The notes beneath the pieces were generated by a model. That model was not told the origin of the DNA. It searched no databases and was given only the letters and a program-made list of their open reading frames with translations. Shown piece by piece: positions 1 to 7,171 of a DNA stretch of 11,520 nucleotides. Made by a program: the position numbers and the translations under genes. The DNA is from Candidatus Parepulonipiscium sp. PG-Nun2H_MBin03 (GTDB lineage Bacteria; Bacillota; Clostridia; Lachnospirales; Cellulosilyticaceae). Positions within the stretch are counted from its first letter, which is position 1, and every line of letters begins with the position of its first letter. Location of the stretch: contig MDJN01000097.1 in NCBI GenBank assembly GCA_001995005.1, positions 1-11,520 of the forward strand, written 5' to 3'.

Positions 1-182
1 CTACAATTATTGAATGCGAAGACTCTGCTACAATTTCAGGTCTATTAGAACTGCCTATAATAAAAAAAAATACGCTTAGCGTAGGCCAAACTTTTATAGA
101 AATTGAAACAAAATCTAAAAATCGGGTAAAAAAAGAAATTGAGAAAAATTTTATGTTTTGTACATTGGAGGATATTGACTAA
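1..182 (+). CDS. 3' end of an unrecognised gene (59 residues visible)
   Basis: An open frame enters from the left edge, first full codon at position 3, and ends at TAA 180-182, giving the last 59 residues of a protein. The tail is lysine-rich, with FIEIETKSKNRVKKEIEK in its second half. A 'GxFIEIE' segment near a C-terminus is faintly reminiscent of the CYTH (class IV adenylate cyclase / triphosphatase) fold, but this is a guess and I do not assign a function. The frame is supported by its stop codon, which overlaps the ATG of the helicase gene by one base (TAATG). The Shine-Dalgarno sequence GGAGG (167-171) of that next gene lies inside this one, so the two are probably co-transcribed and translationally coupled. 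Confidence 0.6.
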   Translation, partial: TIIECEDSATISGLLELPIIKKNTLSVGQTFIEIETKSKNRVKKEIEKNFMFCTLEDID

Positions 183-3100
183 TGGATGCTCTTTCAATTA
201 AAAAGAATTCATCAAATGTTGCAACATATTATCAAGGTTTACAAGATTATACTAAAGTTACTAACCTAACTAAGGTAATTAATGAAAAATCTGAGGTTAC
301 TTTATCTTGTTATATAGATGATAAAGAAATATCTAATCCTACTATAGTAATAAAAAATAATGATATCAAAAATAGTAGTTGTACTTGTCTAGATAGTAAG
401 ATTTATCCCAATATGTGCCGACATGCGGTCGCTTTGGCTCTAGCTTGGTGTAACAATACAAATAGCGTACAATCTTCTAGTATTATAAGTGATTGTATTG
501 GAGATAATAGAATACTGAATAATTTACTACACACATACGAAAACACGAGATATAACATATATGAAGACCACATTAACTATAATACTATACACCTTATACC
601 TACATTTACGTGGAATAATTTAGGTGTAATGTTACAACTTCAAATTGGGGAAGATAAATTATTTAAAGTTAAAGATATTTTATCACTTAGTAAAGATATA
701 AAATATGGCTTAAAAAAATCATATGGAAAAGATAGAAGTTTAATACATCACATAGATAACTTTGAAACAAATTCTAAACCTTTAGCAGAAATACTAAAAA
801 ATGATACATCTTTTCAGGTAGTATCTAAAGATATGATATGTTTAAAAAAAGACTCACTTAATAAATTATTTAATTTATATTATCAAGAATATTCATTAGT
901 TTGGTATAATAAAGCACCAAATCTTTCTTTTAAAATATCTCAACAAGATAACAATCAATTTATACTAGAATGTATAGAGATAGATAAGGTAGCATATCTA
1001 TATGACGGGGAATTTATGGTTTATGAAGATAAATTATATAAGATAGATAATAAATGGAAGCGGGTAGTAGCACCACTGTTTAAATCAATATTAGATACAC
1101 CAGAAAAAAAAATAATATTTGACCAAGAATACTTAATAGCAGTATCAAGATTAATATCGCCGACGATTGGAAAAAATTTAATTTTTGATATAGACATAAA
1201 TAAATATATTCCACAGCCTTTAATAGCTAAAATATATCTTGACCTGTTTCCTACTGATACAATTGAGTTAAAAATTGAATACGATTATAATAACCAAGTT
1301 TTTAATATTTTGAAGGATATAATCCCAGAGCATATTAAAAGAGATATATATAAGGAAAAATATATTAACTCTTTACTAGAAAAATATAAATTTAAGTGTA
1401 AAAAAAATATATTTATTATAACAGATGAAGAAGATATTTTTAATTTTTTGCAAATGGGGATAGAAGATTTCGGAAGATTTTGTGATTTATATATAAGTGA
1501 TACACTAAAACTAAAAGTAATACGAGAAGTTAAGCAAGTAAATATTAAGATTAGAACTAAAATTAACTGGATACAATTAAACCTAGAAGATACGGGTATA
1601 CCAAAAGGTGAAATAGCTCTGTTACTAAGTGCTTATAAAAAAAAGAAGAAATATTATAAACTTAAAAATGGAGATTTTATTGATATAACAGGTGAAAATA
1701 TTAAAGAGCTTGATAAAGTTGTTACTGAGCTTGAAATATCTAAGAAAGAGCTTCAAGAAGATGAAGTGCAACTTCCCAAATATAGAGCACTATATTTAGA
1801 ACGATTACTAAGCGAAGATACACATATTAAGAAGAATGCAGATGATGAGTTTATGCAACTTAATCAAGATTTTGCTAACTTTGATGAAAAAAATATTCTC
1901 GTTCCTGACTCCCTCAAAGATACATTAAGAGATTATCAAATAAGAGGATACAGATTTATTAAAGTTGTGGAGAAGTATGGTTTTGGTGGAATACTTGCAG
2001 ATGATATGGGATTAGGCAAAACGCTACAAATGATAGCGGTATTGCTTACCCTACCAAAAGATATGCCATCTCTTGTAATCTGCCCTACTTCTCTTATCTT
2101 CAATTGGGAAAAAGAATTTGATAAGTTTGCACCTACGTTAAGCATAAAACTTATTATTGGTACTGCTTTAGTACGAGCGGAAATGCTACAAAATATAGGT
2201 AATACAAATATATTAATAACATCGTATGATTCACTAAAAAGAGATATAGAATATTATAAAGATATATTATTTAACTACTGTATAATAGATGAAGCACATT
2301 ATATTAAAAATAGCTTAACAAAAAATGCTAAGGCAGTAAAACAGATAAATTGTTTAAGAAAAATGGCTCTAACAGGCACACCCCTTGAAAATGCTTTATC
2401 TGAATTATGGAGCATATTTGATTTTATTATGCCAGGCTATTTGTGGAGTGAAACTCAATTTAGGCAAAAAATTGAGTTACCGTTAAAAAACGGAGATCAA
2501 AATGCTATGAATAAGCTGAAACAAATGATTTCTCCATTTATATTAAGGCGTTTAAAAAAAGATGTTTTAAGTGAACTTCCAGACAAAACAGAAACTACTA
2601 TATACACAGAGTTGGGCGAAGAACAGTATAAAGTATATGTGGCCTATGCAGTTCAAGCTAAGAAAGAACTTATGGCACAAGTAAATACAGATAAAGCAAA
2701 TTCAGTAAAAATGTTGGCTGCTCTTACAAGGTTGAGGCAAATTTGTGCACACCCTAGTTTATTTATTGATAACTATAACAGTGGAAGTGCAAAACTTACA
2801 ACCTGTCTTGAACTACTTGAAAATGCTATAAACTCTGGACATAAAGTATTACTATTTTCACAATTTACAACGATGATTGCCATTATTTCTAACGAACTGT
2901 ATAAAAGGCAAATTAAGCATAATGTATTAAAAGGCAGTGTTAAGCCACGTGAACGAATGAATATGGTAGAAGAATTTAATACTGGTGATATTGAAGTATT
3001 TTTAATTTCGCTAAAAGCTGGGGGAGTAGGACTTAACCTAACTTCTGCTGATATTGTAATACATTACGACCCTTGGTGGAATGTAGCTGTTCAAAATCAA

Positions 3101-3295
3101 GCTACAGATCGGGCATATAGAATGGGACAAAAAAATAATGTACAGGTATTTAAGCTAATTGCAAAAAATACCGTAGAAGAGCAAATTAAAAAGTTGCAAG
3201 AGGATAAACAATCTTTAACGGATGATATATTATCTAGTAATAATACCATTTTAAGCTCGCTTACTCCTAAACAAATATTAGAATTATTTGATTAA
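182..3295 (+). CDS. SNF2-family DEAH helicase/ATPase with N-terminal SWIM zinc finger
   Basis: This is a 1037-residue ATP-dependent DNA translocase of the bacterial SNF2 (RapA/HepA-related) group, expected in the cytoplasm. Domains in order: a SWIM zinc finger (C67, C69, C79, H81; CxCx9CxH), a bacterial SNF2-associated region (about 135-500), then the two helicase lobes. Visible motifs are Walker A DDMGLGKT with K613, DEAH at 703-706, a TGTPLEN segment, the LRRLKKDVL segment, a GGVGLNL motif and motif VI DRAYRMGQ at 976-983. All key ATPase residues are present, so the enzyme looks active. Length and architecture match the SWIM-SNF2 proteins common in Firmicutes. The start ATG at 182 has GGAGG 10 bases upstream and overlaps the preceding stop. 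The biological role is not known from sequence; nucleic-acid or RNA polymerase remodelling is an inference from RapA. There is no nearby restriction or defence gene. Confidence 0.93.
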   Translation: MDALSIKKNSSNVATYYQGLQDYTKVTNLTKVINEKSEVTLSCYIDDKEISNPTIVIKNNDIKNSSCTCLDSKIYPNMCRHAVALALAWCNNTNSVQSSSIISDCIGDNRILNNLLHTYENTRYNIYEDHINYNTIHLIPTFTWNNLGVMLQLQIGEDKLFKVKDILSLSKDIKYGLKKSYGKDRSLIHHIDNFETNSKPLAEILKNDTSFQVVSKDMICLKKDSLNKLFNLYYQEYSLVWYNKAPNLSFKISQQDNNQFILECIEIDKVAYLYDGEFMVYEDKLYKIDNKWKRVVAPLFKSILDTPEKKIIFDQEYLIAVSRLISPTIGKNLIFDIDINKYIPQPLIAKIYLDLFPTDTIELKIEYDYNNQVFNILKDIIPEHIKRDIYKEKYINSLLEKYKFKCKKNIFIITDEEDIFNFLQMGIEDFGRFCDLYISDTLKLKVIREVKQVNIKIRTKINWIQLNLEDTGIPKGEIALLLSAYKKKKKYYKLKNGDFIDITGENIKELDKVVTELEISKKELQEDEVQLPKYRALYLERLLSEDTHIKKNADDEFMQLNQDFANFDEKNILVPDSLKDTLRDYQIRGYRFIKVVEKYGFGGILADDMGLGKTLQMIAVLLTLPKDMPSLVICPTSLIFNWEKEFDKFAPTLSIKLIIGTALVRAEMLQNIGNTNILITSYDSLKRDIEYYKDILFNYCIIDEAHYIKNSLTKNAKAVKQINCLRKMALTGTPLENALSELWSIFDFIMPGYLWSETQFRQKIELPLKNGDQNAMNKLKQMISPFILRRLKKDVLSELPDKTETTIYTELGEEQYKVYVAYAVQAKKELMAQVNTDKANSVKMLAALTRLRQICAHPSLFIDNYNSGSAKLTTCLELLENAINSGHKVLLFSQFTTMIAIISNELYKRQIKHNVLKGSVKPRERMNMVEEFNTGDIEVFLISLKAGGVGLNLTSADIVIHYDPWWNVAVQNQATDRAYRMGQKNNVQVFKLIAKNTVEEQIKKLQEDKQSLTDDILSSNNTILSSLTPKQILELFD

Positions 3296-3609
3296 GAATT
3301 ATATTCTACTGAAGTTACCTTTTCCTATCAACCAATGATTACAATAATATTATTTATTATCAAACTACTTTTATTATTTAATAAGAGTAGTTTTGTTGTA
3401 TTTAACTATAAATCTATATGATTTTCATTATTTTTATTGGTATTATTTCACAGTAACAAGACTTTATACTACATATTCCACAAAAATGGTGTAGCAGATT
3501 TGTACACTTTTTTTGTAAATTTTCTTAATTATTCTAAAATATTTGTGCGATATATATAATATAGTACATATAATATATTATGCATACTTAGGAGAAAGGA
3601 GATGATTTT
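3296..3609. other. 314-base intergenic region between SNF2 gene and small ORF
   Basis: Besides the terminator at 3362-3404, this stretch holds a second weak hairpin. Its arms GTGTA (3489-3493) and TACAC (3503-3507) are followed by seven T (3508-3514), so it resembles a short intrinsic terminator. Further on are two TATAAT hexamers (3555-3560 and 3569-3574). Either could be the -10 box of the downstream small gene, but neither has a convincing -35 box at 16-18 bases. GCGATAT at 3547-3553 resembles half of a sigma-D -10 element, but no TAAA lies at the required spacing. I see no coding potential here. Confidence 0.4.
3362..3404 (+). terminator. Probable intrinsic terminator after the SNF2 gene
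   Basis: The arms 3362-3375 and 3380-3393 form a 14-bp stem (one T-G wobble) around the loop ATTT. Eight base pairs at the foot, AAACTACT with AGTAGTTT, are perfect. A T-rich run TTGTTGTATTT follows. It lies 66 bases after the helicase stop. The stem is AT-rich, so termination may be partial. Confidence 0.6.
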
Positions 3610-3858
3610 ATGGTAGATTCAATTTATTCAATACTTGCGACTTATAATCTACAAGTGCATGATAAATCAAATGACGTGGACCAAACAAAGTTTAAAGAAG
3701 TGCTAAATGAAGTTTCAACTGCCGTAGCCCCTATTAAATCTATAGACCAAAACAAAAATAATAACCATAATACGCCTCAAAGTTATGTACAAAATGCCTA
3801 TAAGAAAGGTGTATCAAATATTAATGTATTTGCACAAATATTAGAAACAAAGGAGTAA
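3610..3858 (+). CDS. Small unrecognised protein, 82 residues
   Basis: I do not recognise this protein. It is accepted as a gene because AAGGAG (3596-3601) lies 8 bases before the ATG, and because a strong terminator begins 21 bases after its stop. The product is soluble-looking, without a signal peptide or membrane segment and without cysteine. It seems to have two helical parts, about residues 24-40 and 58-80, joined by a polar, asparagine-rich linker (DQNKNNNHN, about 46-54) that is probably flexible. Such a shape fits a small adaptor, chaperone or regulatory protein, but nothing supports a specific role. It stands alone between two terminators, so it is probably a single-gene transcript. 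Codon use looks like that of its neighbours. Confidence 0.7.
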   Translation: MVDSIYSILATYNLQVHDKSNDVDQTKFKEVLNEVSTAVAPIKSIDQNKNNNHNTPQSYVQNAYKKGVSNINVFAQILETKE

Positions 3859-3879
3859 CTCATGGTTGTAGTAATGCTA

Positions 3880-3922
3880 AAAGGCTCAATTTAGACTAAT
3901 AATAAATCTAAATTGAGCCTTT
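3880..3922. terminator. Strong bidirectional terminator between convergent genes
   Basis: The arms 3880-3895 and 3907-3922 are perfect 16-bp inverted repeats around an 11-base loop. The right arm ends in TTT for + strand transcripts, and the left arm starts in AAAA, giving TTTT for - strand transcripts. It sits between the end of the 82-residue gene (+) and the end of helD (-), whose stop codon starts one base beyond the right arm. It should serve both genes. Confidence 0.9.
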
Positions 3923-3923
3923 G

Positions 3924-6128
3924 CTATTCAATAAAATGCGTACATTTACCTAGAAATAAAACATCTAATCTGTGCAGTGCTCGGCTACATGCAATATATA
4001 ATAATTGCTTATCAAATACACTATTGTAGTTATCTTCTGATGCATCATAAACAATTACTACGTCATATTCTAGCCCTTTTACCATATAAGTTGGCATCAC
4101 CAAAACTTCGTCTTTTAAAATTGTATCATCTCTTAATATATATAGGGCCCTAAGTTTTTTGCCTATATCATTTTTTAATAGTTGCACTTGAGATTTATCT
4201 TTACATAATATAGCGATTTTATTAAAATCTTGTTGTTTATATTCTGCAACCCTACTTATCAATAAGTTATACAACTCTTCTTTTGTGCTTGTACCTAAGA
4301 CTTCAACGGCTCTTTCCCTTCTTTCAAAGGCTAAAGTTACTTCTCCCGTAGCTCGCAGTTTTGCAATAAATTGATTAATTTCATATGAAGAACGGTAGCT
4401 TTTTGTTAAATCTATTCGCAGTGGATTTTTAGGAGATAATATATTTATAAGATCAGTATATATATTATCTGTGCTATCTTTTTCTATAGTTTGTGCATAG
4501 TCTCCTAACACAGTAAAGTCACTATTTGTAAACATTGAGCTAAAAATTTTAAAATGTATTGGATAATAATCTTGTGCTTCATCAATTACAACTTGCTTAT
4601 ACATTTGATATTTTTTAGGGGCATCAAGTTTTAATTTCATATATAGAAGGATAGAGCCATCTTCATAAGTAACTATACCGTTATTCAAACGTGATTTTGT
4701 TTTCTTTAGAATAGTTTCAATATTATTAGGAAGTTTTATATTAGCAGAATATTGTTTAAAGTCTTTAATCAGTGTTGTATAAATTCTGATATAATTAATT
4801 TTAGTATATTTAGATATCTTCTTAATAAATTGGCTCCTAAATTCATCTATTCTTCTTTTGGCTTCTTCTTCCTCAACATAATCATATCCGCCTTGCGTAA
4901 TTAATTGTGCTACTATCTGTTTTTGTTTTATTTCTTCAAATGGTTTTATTCTTTCTAATATTATTATCTCAATTCTATTTAATCTATTTCCAACAGACAT
5001 ACCTATTTGATTATCCATAAAATGTGCTAGCATTTCATCTTGTTCCATTATTAAATTACCTTCATACAATATATCTTCAAACTCTATACCGTATTCTGAG
5101 AGTTCTTCAAGGTATCTGTCTAATATAGTAATAAAATCATTTGAACCCTTAAATTCTATGGAACATCTTAGCATATTACGATTTTTACTACTTAACATTA
5201 TTTCTAATTGTTTATTTTTTGTGTCCATAGGTATACGAGATTTAAATTCTAATCTATATAAATCTTCAATAGTATGGCTTATTACATTTTTTTCACCTAG
5301 CTCTGGTAGTATCCCTGAGATATAGTCTCCAAATAAACTATTAGGCGAAATTATTATAATATCATTATGACTTAGCCCCTCGCCATGTTGATTATATAAT
5401 AAAAATGCTATTCTATGCATTGCGATAGAAGTTTTTCCGCTACCAGCAACTCCTTGTACTATTAATAAGTCGTTATTTTTATTTCTAATTATATTATTTT
5501 GTTCTTGTTGAATGGTTTCAACAATGTTTCTCATCTTATCAGATACATTTTGACCTAAAGTATGTTGTAAAATGCTATCCGTAATGGTAACATCAGTATC
5601 AAAGTAATATTTTAGTTTAGCCTTTTGTATGATATATTGCCGTTTTAAAGATATGTCCCCTGTTATTACTCCACAAGGAGCTTCATATTGTGTTCTGCCC
5701 AAATCAGAATTATAAAACACACTAGATATAGGGGCTCTCCAATCATATACTAATACATCATAAGTGTCATCATCCATTAAATTATGATATCCAATATATA
5801 CTTTTTCAATATCTTCATCATCTTCTTGGAAATCTACTCTACCAAAATAAGGAGATTTAAGCATCTTTTGATACTTTGAAATATTTTCTAATTTATTTTT
5901 ATACTTTGAAGTTTCTATAGCCTCCATGTTTAGATACTGGTTAATCTCAATATTTCGCTCAGTATCATCCAAAACATTCATGCCCTCTTCCCACATCTCT
6001 TTTCTTATCTCTACTAAGGTGTCTTTATGTTCATGTAACAATGAGGTTATGCTGTTAATTTCAGTGTTTAAAAAATCAATTACTACCTGCAACTGTTGCT
6101 TTTCAAGCTCAAATATTTTTTCATCCAT
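3924..6128 (-). CDS. helD: HelD-like superfamily 1 helicase (RNA polymerase-recycling ATPase)
   Basis: This is a 734-residue UvrD/Rep-type ATPase of the HelD family. In Bacillus subtilis, HelD binds RNA polymerase and uses ATP to release stalled or post-termination complexes; cytoplasmic. The N-terminus (about 1-95) is a charged coiled coil typical of HelD, followed by the family signatures PYFGRVDF (93-100) and VYDWRAPISSVFYN (127-140). ATPase motifs are all present: Walker A GVAGSGKT 226-233, Walker B DEAQ 516-519, GDYAQ 542-546, SYRSS 577-581, KGLEYDVV 684-691 and the motif VI region LYIACSRALHRL 710-721. It is slightly shorter than the roughly 770-residue B. subtilis protein but complete. 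AGGAGA (6140-6135) lies 6 bases before the ATG. The gene is a single unit with its own promoter and a strong terminator. The general family is certain; the RNA polymerase role is inferred from family. Confidence 0.92.
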   Translation of the reverse strand: MDEKIFELEKQQLQVVIDFLNTEINSITSLLHEHKDTLVEIRKEMWEEGMNVLDDTERNIEINQYLNMEAIETSKYKNKLENISKYQKMLKSPYFGRVDFQEDDEDIEKVYIGYHNLMDDDTYDVLVYDWRAPISSVFYNSDLGRTQYEAPCGVITGDISLKRQYIIQKAKLKYYFDTDVTITDSILQHTLGQNVSDKMRNIVETIQQEQNNIIRNKNNDLLIVQGVAGSGKTSIAMHRIAFLLYNQHGEGLSHNDIIIISPNSLFGDYISGILPELGEKNVISHTIEDLYRLEFKSRIPMDTKNKQLEIMLSSKNRNMLRCSIEFKGSNDFITILDRYLEELSEYGIEFEDILYEGNLIMEQDEMLAHFMDNQIGMSVGNRLNRIEIIILERIKPFEEIKQKQIVAQLITQGGYDYVEEEEAKRRIDEFRSQFIKKISKYTKINYIRIYTTLIKDFKQYSANIKLPNNIETILKKTKSRLNNGIVTYEDGSILLYMKLKLDAPKKYQMYKQVVIDEAQDYYPIHFKIFSSMFTNSDFTVLGDYAQTIEKDSTDNIYTDLINILSPKNPLRIDLTKSYRSSYEINQFIAKLRATGEVTLAFERRERAVEVLGTSTKEELYNLLISRVAEYKQQDFNKIAILCKDKSQVQLLKNDIGKKLRALYILRDDTILKDEVLVMPTYMVKGLEYDVVIVYDASEDNYNSVFDKQLLYIACSRALHRLDVLFLGKCTHFIE

Positions 6129-6164
6129 ATTTTTTCTCCTATTACTACGCTAATTTCCCTACTA

Positions 6165-6199
6165 CAAAGTAATTATATATTGTTTAAATAGTAATTCAA
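6165..6199 (-). promoter_or_regulatory. Sigma-A-type promoter for helD
   Basis: Read on the - strand, TTGAAT (6199-6194) and TATAAT (6177-6172) are separated by 16 bases. The -35 box matches 4 of 6 consensus bases and the -10 box all 6. Transcription would start near 6165, leaving a leader of about 36 bases before the helD ATG. Confidence 0.65.
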
Positions 6200-6261
6200 G
6201 GTAATTTAATATATATTTATAAAATACCTAGTAATACATATACTAATCATAAATATTTTTC

Positions 6262-6297
6262 TTTACTTTTTAGATGTAATTATCTATAATTTGCTTA
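6262..6297 (+). promoter_or_regulatory. Sigma-A-type promoter for the polyamine operon
   Basis: TTTACT (6262-6267) and TATAAT (6285-6290) are separated by exactly 17 bases. The -35 box matches 4 of 6 consensus bases and the -10 box is perfect. Transcription would start near 6297, giving a short leader of about 38 bases before the speD start. That is too short for a riboswitch, and I see no operator palindrome overlapping the promoter. Confidence 0.7.
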
Positions 6298-6334
6298 TGT
6301 AGCTATTTTTGTTTTTAGGGAGGGATAAAACGCA

Positions 6335-7171
6335 TTGGATAATAGATCAAGTCTTAAACTACATGGATTTAACAATTTAACCAAAACACTAAGTTTTAAT
6401 ATGTATGATATATGTTATACAAAAACGGAATTAGATAGAACAGCCTATATTGAATATATTGATGAGCAATACAATGCTGATAGATTAACGCAGATTTTGA
6501 CTACTGTAACAGAAATTATTGGGGCGAATATTTTAAATATTGCCAAGCAAGACTATGATCCGCAAGGTGCTAGTGTTACTATACTAATATCAGAAGGACC
6601 TGTAAATCAACAAAAACAAACTTTGGAAGTACAAAACGCTTCTCCTGGTCCTATACCTAGCAGCGTAGTGGGACATTTAGACAAAAGTCATATTACTGTC
6701 CATACTTACCCTGAATACCACCCTTACGAAGGAATAAGTACTTTTAGAGCTGATATAGATGTATCTACTTGTGGAGAAATATCTCCTCTTAAAGCACTTA
6801 ATTACCTAATTCACTGCTTTGACGCAGATATTATGACGCTTGATTATCGGGTGAGAGGTTTTACACGTGATATTACAGGACGCAAGATGTTTATAGACCA
6901 TAAAATTAATTCTATACAAAATTATATTCCAGACTCAATTAAAAATCTTTATAACATGATTGATGTAAATGTATATCAAGAAAAAATCTTTCATACTAAG
7001 TGTAAATTAAAGGAATTTGACCTTGATAATTATTTATTTGGATATACAAAACAAGAATTACATCCTGGTACACAACGAGAAATTACAAAAAAGGTGAAGA
7101 GGGAGATGGATGAGATATTTTACGGGACAAATGTCAAAGATGCCATGTTTAAGATAGATGAACAACCATAA
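6335..7171 (+). CDS. speD: S-adenosylmethionine decarboxylase proenzyme (pyruvoyl enzyme)
   Basis: SpeD decarboxylates S-adenosylmethionine to give the aminopropyl donor for spermidine synthesis. The 278-residue protein is of the longer, E. coli-like class (E. coli 264 residues), not the short Bacillus/Thermotoga class. It matches that family from its KLHGFNNLTK segment (8-17) onward. The self-cleavage site is LDKSHITVHTYPE with S118, which becomes the pyruvoyl group. The processing or catalytic residues H123 and C146 (in STCGEISP) are also present. They correspond to E. coli S112, H117 and C140 at a constant offset, so the enzyme should be active. The start is TTG at 6335 with AGGGAGGG (6317-6324) 10 bases upstream; no ATG fits better. 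The protein has a C-terminal extension of about ten residues whose codons overlap the next gene by 14 bases, which suggests translational coupling. First gene of the polyamine operon. Confidence 0.96.
   Translation: MDNRSSLKLHGFNNLTKTLSFNMYDICYTKTELDRTAYIEYIDEQYNADRLTQILTTVTEIIGANILNIAKQDYDPQGASVTILISEGPVNQQKQTLEVQNASPGPIPSSVVGHLDKSHITVHTYPEYHPYEGISTFRADIDVSTCGEISPLKALNYLIHCFDADIMTLDYRVRGFTRDITGRKMFIDHKINSIQNYIPDSIKNLYNMIDVNVYQEKIFHTKCKLKEFDLDNYLFGYTKQELHPGTQREITKKVKREMDEIFYGTNVKDAMFKIDEQP

Noticed and set aside
1636..1660. A-rich tract encoding a run of lysines in the SNF2 gene as a possible slippage site
   Set aside because: The reading frame continues normally into conserved domains on both sides, and such tracts are expected in AT-rich genes.
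1936..2145. Open frame on the - strand inside the SNF2 helicase gene
   Set aside because: It lies entirely antisense to the conserved Walker A region and has no family resemblance.
3547..3553. GCGATAT as a sigma-D (flagellar) -10 box before the small gene
   Set aside because: No TAAA -35 element occurs 14-16 bases upstream, and no motility gene is nearby.
5926..6153. Hydrophobic open frame on the + strand over the 5' end of helD
   Set aside because: Serine/phenylalanine-rich antisense shadow of the coiled-coil part of HelD, with no ribosome binding site.
6129..6334. Riboswitch or polyamine-responsive leader before speD
   Set aside because: The predicted transcript starts about 38 bases before speD, leaving no room, and no conserved hairpin array is visible.
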